Source of the DNA: Rudanella lutea DSM 19387
GTDB lineage: Bacteria > Bacteroidota > Bacteroidia > Cytophagales > Spirosomataceae
Reading direction: 5' to 3'
Length of the DNA stretch: 64,000 nt
Assembly (NCBI RefSeq): GCF_000383955.1
Contig: NZ_KB913013.1
Span: 6,133,158 to 6,197,157, forward strand
Part shown: piece by piece, positions 1-8,774 of the stretch
How positions within the stretch are numbered: position 1 is the stretch's first letter
Layout: every line of letters starts with the position of its first letter
Translations under genes and position numbers: made by a program
The notes under the pieces: model-generated
Told to the model about the DNA's origin: nothing
Databases searched by the model: none
The model's input: only the letters and a program-made list of their open reading frames with translations

Positions 1-3000
1 TATTCGGTCACGGTTACGAGTGCCAATGGTTGTACAGCGGTGGATACCCAGGTAATCACCAGCAATACCACACCACCCACGGCTAACATCTCAGCCTCGG
101 CTACCGAGATTAGCTGTACCGTGCCCACGATCACCCTTACTGCCTCAGGCGGAGGCACCTACCGCTGGGACAATAACACCACCAGCGCGACCCGCACCGT
201 CAACGCAGCCAGCACTTATTCGGTCACCGTCACCTCGGCCAACGGCTGTACAGCCGTGGATACCCAGGTGATTACCCAAAACACCACACCGCCCACCGCT
301 AATATCTCAGCGCCCGCGACTGAAATCACCTGCACAGTACCAAGCATCATTTTAACCGTAACCGGTGGAGGCACCTACCGCTGGGACAACAACACGACCA
401 GTGCAACTCGCACCGTCAATATGGCCGGGACGTTCTCGGTGACCGTCACCGGCGCTAACGGCTGCACGGCAACCGCAAACGCCACCATCACCAGTACCAC
501 CGCCACGCTCACCCTTACGAATCCGGTTACGACGACAGCCCTCATCAACGTGCCGTTCAGCCAGAACTTTATCGCGGCAGGCGGACAGGGCGGCTACAGT
601 TTCAGTCTGGCAAGTGGCACCCTGCCCAACGGCCTCGCCCTGACCACTTCGGGAAATTTGACCGGAACACCCACCCAGGCCGGTTCGTTCTCGATTACCG
701 CCCGGGCCCAGGATGCCAACGGCTGTGTCGGCACTGGTCCCGCATACACGTTTCAGGTCAGCACCACGGCAACCGTTACCACGGCGGCTCCGGCAATCAT
801 TACCGGCACGAGCGCATCACTGGGCGGCACCGTTTCTGCCGATGGGGGGGCTACCATCACCGAGTCGGGGGTCGTTTACGTGGTCGGAACCGGCGTACCG
901 ACCACGAGTAACACCAAAGTGATGATGGCGGCCGGGGTGGGCTCTTATGCTCAGCTGGTCACCGGCCTGACACCCGCCACCACCTATTCTGTCCGTGCCT
1001 ATGCCATAAACATTGCCGGCACGAGCTACGGGAATCTCCAAACCTTTACCACCTCGGCCGCCCCACAGGCTCCCGTTGTGCTGACACCCGCCAATGGTAG
1101 CGTAACCAATCAGAACCGGCCCACCTACACCGGTACAGCCTCGCCGGGCGATGTTGTCACTGTCCGGGTGGATGACATTATTATCGGGCAAGCTACCGCC
1201 AATGCAAGCGGCAACTGGTCAATCGCGTCCTCGTCGCCCTTAGCCGATGGACCTCATACCGTCTACGCCAGTGTTTTTCGTGATGGGATCCTGAGTGCCA
1301 ATAGTAACACCAATTCGTTTACCGTCGACACGACCCCGCCCCCGGCACCGGTCGTAACAACACCTGCTAACGGCGCCATCCTGAGCGACACGACACCCAC
1401 CTACACGGGTACGGCCGAAGCCCAGAGCACCGTTACGGTTCGGGTCGATGGTTCACCTATCGGCACCACCACGGCCGATGCCAGCGGTACCTGGACCTTC
1501 ACGCCCACGACCCCGCTCGCACCCGGTTCCCATACCGTAAGGGTCCGTGCGACAGATTTAGCCGGAAACGAAAGCGTAGACAGCAACACGAATACCTTTA
1601 CGGTTGATACGGCTGCACCAACCGTCACTATAACAAGCTCATCGACCAGCCCAACCAATTCGAGCGCCCTCTCTGTGACCTTCACCTTTTCGGAGTCGGT
1701 CAACGGGTTTGACGTGGGGGACGTAACGGTTGGAAACGGGGGGCTGATTGGGTTCAGTGGTTCGGGCAGCCGCTACACGGCCACGCTGGTGCCCGCGTCG
1801 CCCGGCCTCGTATCGGTCAGTGTAGCGGCCAGCGTGGCGCAGGATGCGGCTAATAACGGCAACGTGGCCTCGAACCGGTTTACAATCGACTACTTGCCTC
1901 TGCCAACCATTGTTGGGTTTAGCGCCAGTCCAGCTATAGTTTGTACCAATGCGCTGACTACCTTCACCGCTACCATTGGGAATATAACGGGTAATTACTC
2001 CTACACACTAACCAACGGTAGCAGCACGACTTCGGGTAGCTCATCAAACCTGACGTTTAGCCAATCCTGGCTGACATCGGGCTCCGGTGTGCAAGCCTTT
2101 ACCCTGACGGTTGAGGGCAATGGCAGACACAATGCCACCACATCAGTAACGGTGAATGCGCTGCCGGTTGTGACACTCAGTAGCAGTGGCACGCTTACCT
2201 GCGCCCAAACCTCGGTTGTGCTTACCGCAACGGGGGGAAGCAACTACGCGTTCAGTGGGCAGGGTCTGAACCAGTCTGGTAGCGGGAACATGGCTACCGT
2301 TTCGGCAGCAGGCACCTATTCTGTACTGGTGACCGATGCCAACGGTTGCACAGCTTCGGCCACCACCATCGTTGAGAGCGCCACCAATGCGGTCAATGCC
2401 ACCCTCGTGGCTTCGGGCACCCTCACCTGTAGCAATCCGACTGTCACACTCACGGCAGCACCCGCAGGGGCCAATTACCAATTCAGTGGACCGGGTCTAA
2501 GTCAGACCGGGGCGGTCAATACGGCCACCGTGTCGGCAGCGGGCACCTATTCGGTGGTGATTACTGCGGCAGGTGGTTGCTCGGCACTGGCCACTGTCAC
2601 TGTATCGGGGAACACCACGCCCCCCACGGCTGGCATTAGCCCGAGCACAACAACGCTCACCTGCACCAACCCCACCGCGACACTCACCGCGACCGGTGGA
2701 GGTACCTACCGCTGGGAGGACAATTCCACGAGTGCAACCCGCACGGTCAATGCAGCCGGCACCTACTCCGTGACCGTAACGGGGGCCAACGGCTGTACCG
2801 CCACGACGGGTGTGAACATCACCGGCGACACCACTCCACCCACCGTCTCACTAGCTGCTTCGGGCACGGTGAGCTGCGCCAACCCGACCGTCACCCTGAC
2901 GGCATCACCCGCCGGACAAGGCACTTATCGATTTGGCGGACCCGGCCTCAACCAGACCGGACCCGCCAACACGGCCACCGTTTCGGCCGGGGGACTCTAC

Positions 3001-5247
3001 TCGGTGACCCTCACGAGTGCGAATGGGTGCACAGCTTCAGCCACGACAACCGTCGAGAGTGCCACCAATGCGGTCAATGCCACCCTCGTGGCTTCGAGCA
3101 CCATTACCTGCAACAACCCCACCGTGACCCTCACCGCGTCACCAGCGGGAGCCAGCTACGCCTTCAGCGGACCGGGCCTCAACCAGACCGGGGCGAGTAA
3201 CACCGCCACCGTGTCGGCAGCGGGCACTTATTCGGTGATTGTCACAGCCGCTGGAGGATGTTCGGCATTGGCTACCGTCACTGTCCAGGCGAGTCAGGAA
3301 CTGCCTAACCTGAGCATCACCGCTAACCCCGGCACAGCCGTCGTGCAGGGTCAAGCCGTCACCCTCACCGCCACCGGAGCCACGAGCTTCCGCTGGAGTA
3401 CGGGCGCAACTGGGGCAAGCATCAATCCGCCCACATCAGCCACCGGTTCCACCGTTTATTCGGTTACCGGTACCGCGCCCAACGGCTGTTCGGCCACCGC
3501 CCAAATCACGCTTGTGGTGTCGGCCAGTGTTACACCGCCACCCGCTGGCGTCTGTGGTTCACAACCCGGCACCATCGGCGGACCGCTCACCCTTTTGGAG
3601 CCGATTTACAATTGCGCTACGGGCCAGATTCAGTTCCGCACGAGCGGGGGTAACGGCACACCCATTACCTACGCGGCCATCGGCATCACCGGCCCCACCA
3701 CCTCCTGCTCGGCTATGGTCGATGCCCAGGTGGCCCAGGACATCCGCGATGGCAAACCCAATGTGGAACCCTTCACCTTGCTGGCCACGCAGGGTAACAT
3801 CACGGTGATGTACCGCTGGAATGCGCTGGCTGTTTGTGCCGGCACGCCACCGCCCACCAACACCCCACCATCGGTCGTCAATGCCGTTGGGCCACAATCG
3901 GCCACGGTGGGCGTGGGCTACAGCCTCAACGTGGGCAACGTGTTCACCGATGCGCAAACGCCCGCGGCTCTGACCTTGTCCGCTCCGGGCCTGCCCGCCG
4001 GGCTGGCCCTGAATGGCAGCACGATCACGGGTACGCCATCAACCTCGGGGGTGAGCACGGTGACGCTGACGGCCTCCGATCCCGGTGGTTTGAGCAACAG
4101 CACGAGCTTCCAGCTCACCGTCAGCTCGGCGGGTAGCACCACGGTAGTACCCCCCGTGGGCGGGCCATTGGCCGCGACGGTGGTGAGCTACAACTGCCAA
4201 ACCGGAGCGATTGTCTTCGGGGCAACGGGCGGCAACGGCTCGGCAGTCGAGTATCTGGCTATCGGCATCACCGGCTGGACGACCAACTCCAACCAGATGA
4301 TCGAGGCCGGACTCAGAGCCGACCCCAAACCGGTGACGGTGCAGGTACGGCAAACCGGCGTAGCTGGGCAGTCGTTCGTGTTCGACTTCGGGGCCTTCTG
4401 CGCGGGCAACCCCCAACCGCCCACCAACACGGCCCCTAGCGTCGCTAACGCAGTCGGGCCACAATCGGCCACGGTGGGCGTGGGCTACAGCCTCAACGTG
4501 AGCAGTGTGTTCACCGATGCGCAAACACCCGCGGCCCTGACCTTGTCAGCCTCGGGCCTGCCCGCCGGACTGGCCCTGAACGGCAGCACCCTTTCGGGTA
4601 CGCCATCAACCTCGGGGGTGAGCACGGTGACGCTGACGGCCACCGACCCCGGTGGTTTGAGCAACAGCACGAGCTTTGTGTTGACGGTCAGTCCGGTAGG
4701 TGGCACCCCACCCGTGGGCGGGCCATTGGCGGCCACCGTGGTGAGCTACAACTGCCAGACCGGGGCGATTGTGTTCGGGTCAACGGGCGGCAACGGCTCG
4801 GCGGTGGAGTACTTCGCCATCGGCATCACGGGCTGGACTACCAACGTAAACGCCATGATTGAGGCTGGTCTGCGGGCCGATCCCAAGCCGGTCACCCTCC
4901 GGGTTCGGCAGAATGGGGTAGAGGGCACGCCGTTTGTGTTCGACTTCGGGGCTTTCTGTAGCCGCCCCGCGCGGGTGGCCACGGAGACGGCATCCGAACT
5001 GGAGGTGGTAGTGCTGGGTAACCCCACTCCCGAAAGTTGGGTGGAGGTGCAGGTGGCCAACTCTGCCGGCGAGGCTCTGCAAGTACGGGTGATCTCGGCA
5101 CAAGGCCGGGCGGTGAGTAGTGTGTCGGTGGCTCCAACTTCACAACCCCTGCGGCAGCGGGTTCAGTTGGGCGACAATGCGGGCACGTACCTGTTGCAGG
5201 TAGCAACGCCCACCCGCACCAAAACGGTAAAGGTGGTGCGCCAGTAA
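1..5247 (+). CDS. Giant secreted repeat protein (adhesin-like) with T9SS sorting domain, 5' end missing
   Basis: The reading frame is already open at base 1, so the true start lies upstream; the GTG at 40 is only an internal valine codon. The visible 1748 residues are Thr/Ser/Gly-rich beta-sandwich repeats. PKD/Ig-like units with a YRW-DNNTTSATRTV core occur at 100-480 and 2626-2816. Bacterial Ig-like pairs (PTYTGTA core) lie at 1066-1611, followed by a Big-type domain to about 1890. Putative-Ig (He_PIG-like, LPAGLALNGS) units at about 3853-4134 and 4429-4695 alternate with a 'NCQTGAIVFG' unit seen three times. The last 80 residues (about 5005-5244: NP near the start, G-YLLQV, KVV at the end) fit a type A C-terminal sorting domain of the type IX secretion system. 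I infer an outer-surface or secreted adhesin; the ligand is unknown. It runs convergently with the alginate operon. Confidence 0.85.
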   Translation, partial: YSVTVTSANGCTAVDTQVITSNTTPPTANISASATEISCTVPTITLTASGGGTYRWDNNTTSATRTVNAASTYSVTVTSANGCTAVDTQVITQNTTPPTANISAPATEITCTVPSIILTVTGGGTYRWDNNTTSATRTVNMAGTFSVTVTGANGCTATANATITSTTATLTLTNPVTTTALINVPFSQNFIAAGGQGGYSFSLASGTLPNGLALTTSGNLTGTPTQAGSFSITARAQDANGCVGTGPAYTFQVSTTATVTTAAPAIITGTSASLGGTVSADGGATITESGVVYVVGTGVPTTSNTKVMMAAGVGSYAQLVTGLTPATTYSVRAYAINIAGTSYGNLQTFTTSAAPQAPVVLTPANGSVTNQNRPTYTGTASPGDVVTVRVDDIIIGQATANASGNWSIASSSPLADGPHTVYASVFRDGILSANSNTNSFTVDTTPPPAPVVTTPANGAILSDTTPTYTGTAEAQSTVTVRVDGSPIGTTTADASGTWTFTPTTPLAPGSHTVRVRATDLAGNESVDSNTNTFTVDTAAPTVTITSSSTSPTNSSALSVTFTFSESVNGFDVGDVTVGNGGLIGFSGSGSRYTATLVPASPGLVSVSVAASVAQDAANNGNVASNRFTIDYLPLPTIVGFSASPAIVCTNALTTFTATIGNITGNYSYTLTNGSSTTSGSSSNLTFSQSWLTSGSGVQAFTLTVEGNGRHNATTSVTVNALPVVTLSSSGTLTCAQTSVVLTATGGSNYAFSGQGLNQSGSGNMATVSAAGTYSVLVTDANGCTASATTIVESATNAVNATLVASGTLTCSNPTVTLTAAPAGANYQFSGPGLSQTGAVNTATVSAAGTYSVVITAAGGCSALATVTVSGNTTPPTAGISPSTTTLTCTNPTATLTATGGGTYRWEDNSTSATRTVNAAGTYSVTVTGANGCTATTGVNITGDTTPPTVSLAASGTVSCANPTVTLTASPAGQGTYRFGGPGLNQTGPANTATVSAGGLYSVTLTSANGCTASATTTVESATNAVNATLVASSTITCNNPTVTLTASPAGASYAFSGPGLNQTGASNTATVSAAGTYSVIVTAAGGCSALATVTVQASQELPNLSITANPGTAVVQGQAVTLTATGATSFRWSTGATGASINPPTSATGSTVYSVTGTAPNGCSATAQITLVVSASVTPPPAGVCGSQPGTIGGPLTLLEPIYNCATGQIQFRTSGGNGTPITYAAIGITGPTTSCSAMVDAQVAQDIRDGKPNVEPFTLLATQGNITVMYRWNALAVCAGTPPPTNTPPSVVNAVGPQSATVGVGYSLNVGNVFTDAQTPAALTLSAPGLPAGLALNGSTITGTPSTSGVSTVTLTASDPGGLSNSTSFQLTVSSAGSTTVVPPVGGPLAATVVSYNCQTGAIVFGATGGNGSAVEYLAIGITGWTTNSNQMIEAGLRADPKPVTVQVRQTGVAGQSFVFDFGAFCAGNPQPPTNTAPSVANAVGPQSATVGVGYSLNVSSVFTDAQTPAALTLSASGLPAGLALNGSTLSGTPSTSGVSTVTLTATDPGGLSNSTSFVLTVSPVGGTPPVGGPLAATVVSYNCQTGAIVFGSTGGNGSAVEYFAIGITGWTTNVNAMIEAGLRADPKPVTLRVRQNGVEGTPFVFDFGAFCSRPARVATETASELEVVVLGNPTPESWVEVQVANSAGEALQVRVISAQGRAVSSVSVAPTSQPLRQRVQLGDNAGTYLLQVATPTRTKTVKVVRQ

Positions 5248-5308
5248 TTTAGTGGGGAGTAAACGGCGTTCCAGGGTGCTCCCCGTTTTACAGCGCATTT
5301 GAAAAGAG

Positions 5309-5375
5309 AGAAAGGCTGCATAAAGAGCCAAGTTGTGATTAAAACACTAAACTTGGCTCTTTATGCAGCCTTTCT
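5309..5375. terminator. Bidirectional hairpin terminator, 25-bp perfect stem
   Basis: Arms 5309-5333 and 5351-5375 are perfect reverse complements (25 bp) around a 17-nt loop. The hairpin sits between two convergent genes, the adhesin ending at 5247 and the MFS gene ending at 5450. A T-rich run follows on the minus strand (reading CTCTTTTC), less so on the plus strand. It should end transcripts from both sides. The stem is much longer than a usual intrinsic terminator. Confidence 0.8.
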
Positions 5376-5449
5376 ATTGTAAACTGTTTCCATTTCGAAG
5401 GCTCAAGTCAAAACTGACAAAACCATGTGTTGAAATAGCGGTGTGAAAG

Positions 5450-6763
5450 TCAGGTGTTACTGCCGGGATTGGGGCGGATCAGGACTACAATCGACAGAAA
5501 GCCAAGCGGAACAAGTAGGGCGGCCAGGACGAAAAATGGGGTGTAGCTTGTTTGCGTCAACGTTGGTACGAGCCAGGTGGTCACCAGCACACCCAGCACC
5601 GCACCCGTGCCGCTTATGCCGGCCAGTGTGCCGACTGATTTGCCCGAAAATAAGTCGCCCGGAAGGGTCTGAATATTGCCGATGGCCACCTGAAAACCCA
5701 TCAGAGCTACAAAAATGGTCAGCATAGCACCCTCTGGCGTAGTTGTAAACGCACTGGCAACCAGTCCGGGTAGCATGAGGGCCGCCCCCAAACCGATACA
5801 TATTTTGCGGGCGTTGAGAACATCAACCCCTCGGCGGATCAGATAGCCTGCCAGCCACCCGCCCGTCAGGCTACCGAGAGCGGCACCCACGTAGGGGAAC
5901 CAGGCAAAAGCACCGATCTGCTTAATGTCGAATTTAAACTGATCGTGCAAGTAGATCGGAAGCCAACTCACAAACAACCACCAGATTGGGTCCAGAAATA
6001 GTCGGGCCAGAATGACCCCCCACGCTTGCCGGTAACTCAACAAGTCCTGTACCGATAAGGCTTTCTCGGTGGTTTCAACTACGGCGGTTTGCCCGTCCAG
6101 AATGTGCTGGCGTTCGGCTTCGCTCAACCACGGGTGTTTGTCGGGTGTTGCTTTATTGATAAACCACCATGGAATGACCCACAGCAGCCCCAGCATACAG
6201 ATGAGCAGAAACGTACCCTGCCACCCCAATTGTTCATAGAAATAGGCGATGAGTGGTGCTGAAATGACGGCCCCCAGCGAAGCCCCCGCGTTGAATAACC
6301 CCTGAGCAAAGGCCCGCTCCCGTACGGGAAACCATTCGGCATTTGATTTGACAGCCCCCGGCCAGTTACCGGCCTCGCCCAGTCCCAATAAGGCTCTGAC
6401 CAGCATGAACGACCCCAGCCCCCGCGCTAATGCATGCAGGCCCGCGGCCACTGACCAGAGTGTGATGGACAGGACAAAGCCAAGGCGAGTACCGACCCGG
6501 TCGAACAGGCGCCCCGAAATGGTTTGACTGATACCGTAAGCGACCATAAAAAATGATACTACTAACGCGTAAGCCTCTTTGTCGAGTCCGAGGTCAGACG
6601 AAATGCCGGGCCACATGACTGCCAGCGCGTTTCGGTCGATGTAGTTGATGATGGTGGCGATGGCAATCAAACCAATAATCCACCAGCGTAAACCCGATAC
6701 TGTTCCAGACGGGTGGGCAGATTGCATCGGCAGATCGGGTGGGGTAGAGGGGGCGGTTTTCAT
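5450..6763 (-). CDS. MFS transporter, hexuronate (ExuT/ACS family) type
   Basis: The 437-aa protein has the 12-helix pattern of the major facilitator superfamily. The first helix carries NYIDRNAL and helix 4/5 the motif GEAGNWPGAVKSNAEWFP, both typical of the anion:cation symporter family that includes ExuT hexuronate and DgoT galactonate permeases. It is the last gene of the leftward alginate operon, 10 bp after the KdgF-like cupin. I infer inner-membrane import of unsaturated or linearised uronate (DEH or short oligouronates) made in the periplasm by the PL6 and PL17 lyases. The substrate is inferred from context; glucuronate or galacturonate would fit the family equally well. The bidirectional hairpin at 5309-5375 follows. 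Confidence 0.85.
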   Translation of the reverse strand: MKTAPSTPPDLPMQSAHPSGTVSGLRWWIIGLIAIATIINYIDRNALAVMWPGISSDLGLDKEAYALVVSFFMVAYGISQTISGRLFDRVGTRLGFVLSITLWSVAAGLHALARGLGSFMLVRALLGLGEAGNWPGAVKSNAEWFPVRERAFAQGLFNAGASLGAVISAPLIAYFYEQLGWQGTFLLICMLGLLWVIPWWFINKATPDKHPWLSEAERQHILDGQTAVVETTEKALSVQDLLSYRQAWGVILARLFLDPIWWLFVSWLPIYLHDQFKFDIKQIGAFAWFPYVGAALGSLTGGWLAGYLIRRGVDVLNARKICIGLGAALMLPGLVASAFTTTPEGAMLTIFVALMGFQVAIGNIQTLPGDLFSGKSVGTLAGISGTGAVLGVLVTTWLVPTLTQTSYTPFFVLAALLVPLGFLSIVVLIRPNPGSNT

Positions 6764-6773
6764 GGCGTTGAGT

Positions 6774-7163
6774 TTATTGAGTGGAAGAGTCCGCGTTGGC
6801 AGGTTCGGTGGCCGAGTGTGCAGTTGTCATAAAATCTTCGCGTATCGGGCTGAATACATCCACCAGCACCCCGCCCTCCAACGCCACAGCACCGTGGGGT
6901 ACGTGAGGAGGAATATAAAACGCGTCGCCTGTTGTAAGAATTTTCTTCTCACTGCCAATGGAGACTTCGAAAACCCCGCTCTCGACATAGGTAACCTGAC
7001 TGTGAAAGTGGTCATGAATCGGGCCAACTCCGCCTTGCGCAAACTCAGCTTTTACCAGCATAATCTGGTTATCGTAGGCCATAATTTTTCGACGGACACT
7101 CGAACTAACCTGCTCCCAGGTCAGGTCGGTATCTTTAACAAAAACATCACTATTGTATTGCAT
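6774..7163 (-). CDS. kdgF: KdgF-like cupin, uronate linearisation
   Basis: This 129-aa single-domain cupin has a metal-site pattern of His50, His52 and Gln56 (motif HDHFHSQ) plus His90 (PPHVPHG). That is the arrangement of KdgF, which speeds conversion of 4,5-unsaturated monouronates from alginate or pectin into the linear ketouronate. It lacks a signal peptide, so it should act in the cytoplasm. It lies between susD (44 bp gap) and the MFS gene (10 bp gap) of the alginate operon, which supports the assignment. Small cupins are diverse, so the name rests on motif plus context. Confidence 0.8.
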   Translation of the reverse strand: MQYNSDVFVKDTDLTWEQVSSSVRRKIMAYDNQIMLVKAEFAQGGVGPIHDHFHSQVTYVESGVFEVSIGSEKKILTTGDAFYIPPHVPHGAVALEGGVLVDVFSPIREDFMTTAHSATEPANADSSTQ

Positions 7164-7207
7164 CGGTGAAAATGGTTTGAATCCTGACTAGTTGTTGGCC
7201 CCGGTGA

Positions 7208-8752
7208 TTAGTAGCCGGCATTTTGTGTGATATTGAGCGAAGGGTTGGTGTCAATTTCGCGCTGTGGTATAGGCAGCAATAACTTCTGCTCGGTAACATT
7301 GGCCTGCAGTTCGGGGAGCGTCAGAATCGGTACCGGGTACTGCGCATAGTGTGAGGCATATTCGGCCGCAAAATGATTTCTTAAGACATCAACCGCCTTG
7401 ATGGTTGTGAGCGTTGTGTTGTACCGCATCAGATCAAAGTACCGATGGTTTTCAAAGGCAAGTTCAAGCCGCCGTTCTTCGGCCAACGCCTGCTCGAAGG
7501 TAGCAACAGAGTTGACGGTTGCGGCCAGGGCAGGTAGGCCGGCTCTGGCTCTGACCTGATTGATAAGGCCTATACTTTCGGGTCTGAATCCCTGAGCCTC
7601 GGCCAGCATCAATTGAACATCGGCGAAGCGAATAATGGGCCAGTCGCTTTCGCCGTCGTTCGACAGCACAACGGGACTCAGGTATTTGGGAACGTACAGT
7701 CTGGCTGCTGTACCGGTTCCAAATGTGGCAATGTTGACGGGTCGTCGATTGTCGCGAGTGGTAAAAAGGGTGTTGAGCTCGGTAGTGGGGTAGTTGAGAC
7801 CCTGTCCGGAACCGTTGATGATGGCCGAGCCACTGTTCAGGGCCGCAAAACTATTACCAAAACCTGAGCCAAGCCCCAATCCACCCGCTTTGTAGCGCAC
7901 CGTAAAAAGGATCTCGGCATTCATCTCGTTGGTAACCGAGAATACATTGGCGTAAGCGGGTAGCAACGAGAAACCACTGTTTGTTACTACATCCTGCAAT
8001 AGGATAGCGGCTTCGGCCTTTCGGTTCAGAGTCAGGTACACCTTACCCAGTAGAGCTTTGGCGGCCCACTGATTGGCTCTACCGATACTGGAGCCCGTAA
8101 TCTGCGCGAATTTGGCCGGGTTCAGGTACGTCGTGGCTGTTTTCAGATCGGCTTCGATTAGTTTATATACATCGGCTACACTCGACCGATTAATGGCTCG
8201 CGCTTCCGCAGCCGAAACAGGCGTATGCAACAGAAAGACCCCTCCGTATAGCCGGACCAAATTGAAATAATGGTAGCTTCGGATGAATAGTGCTTCGCCC
8301 GCCAGCTGTTTGCGATCGGTATCCGAAATCTTGATGTCAATATTTTGCAACGAAATTGCCCCTGCTGATGGGTCATAAACCACGCCCAGCCGTTGTAAAA
8401 TGATATTGGCGTTCCGAATGTTGTTGTACGTAGTTAGCCAGTAGCTATAAATGGCGGAGTGGATTGTTGCGGGTAAAAACATATCCAGATCGCTCAGATC
8501 CCGGTTGTTGGAACTGGTACTGGCGGGTACACCCTGTTTTGAATTGTCCGAACGAAGCTCGGTGAGTTGCCACTCCGTCTGGAGGGGGGCCTGCATACCA
8601 TTGTAGCAGCCTGTGAGCCCCACACGTACCTCATCAACGGTTCGGTAATACGTTCCGGTGTTCAGGTTAGATTGTGGGTACAGATCGATTGTTTCCTGGC
8701 AGCTGCACAACACCAGGCAGACAAGCACGACGAAAAACTGTATGTATTTCAT
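7208..8752 (-). CDS. SusD/RagB-family glycan-binding lipoprotein (alginate locus)
   Basis: The 514-aa protein starts with a lipoprotein signal (MKYIQFFVVLVCLVLCSC, lipobox Cys about residue 19). It has the SusD architecture: N-terminal RagB/SusD-like region with FIRSYHYFNLVRLYGG and a C-terminal part with DVQLMLAEAQ, ERRLELAFENHRYFDLMRY and the closing PIPQREIDTNPSLNITQNAGY-type tail. SusD proteins are surface lids on the SusC channel that catch oligosaccharides. It lies 22 bp after the partner susC gene and in an operon with two alginate lyases, so oligoalginate is the inferred ligand. Confidence 0.93.
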   Translation of the reverse strand: MKYIQFFVVLVCLVLCSCQETIDLYPQSNLNTGTYYRTVDEVRVGLTGCYNGMQAPLQTEWQLTELRSDNSKQGVPASTSSNNRDLSDLDMFLPATIHSAIYSYWLTTYNNIRNANIILQRLGVVYDPSAGAISLQNIDIKISDTDRKQLAGEALFIRSYHYFNLVRLYGGVFLLHTPVSAAEARAINRSSVADVYKLIEADLKTATTYLNPAKFAQITGSSIGRANQWAAKALLGKVYLTLNRKAEAAILLQDVVTNSGFSLLPAYANVFSVTNEMNAEILFTVRYKAGGLGLGSGFGNSFAALNSGSAIINGSGQGLNYPTTELNTLFTTRDNRRPVNIATFGTGTAARLYVPKYLSPVVLSNDGESDWPIIRFADVQLMLAEAQGFRPESIGLINQVRARAGLPALAATVNSVATFEQALAEERRLELAFENHRYFDLMRYNTTLTTIKAVDVLRNHFAAEYASHYAQYPVPILTLPELQANVTEQKLLLPIPQREIDTNPSLNITQNAGY

Positions 8753-8774
8753 GGTTATTGGCGGATTTTGGCGG

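Noticed and set aside
100-4965. Possible CRISPR or minisatellite array in the first 5 kb
   Set aside because: The repeats are in frame, of domain length and protein-coding; spacing is irregular and there are no short identical direct repeats with unique spacers.
817-5206. Many antisense open frames in the adhesin
   Set aside because: They arise from the Thr/Ser-rich, GC-biased repeats on the other strand and repeat along with them.
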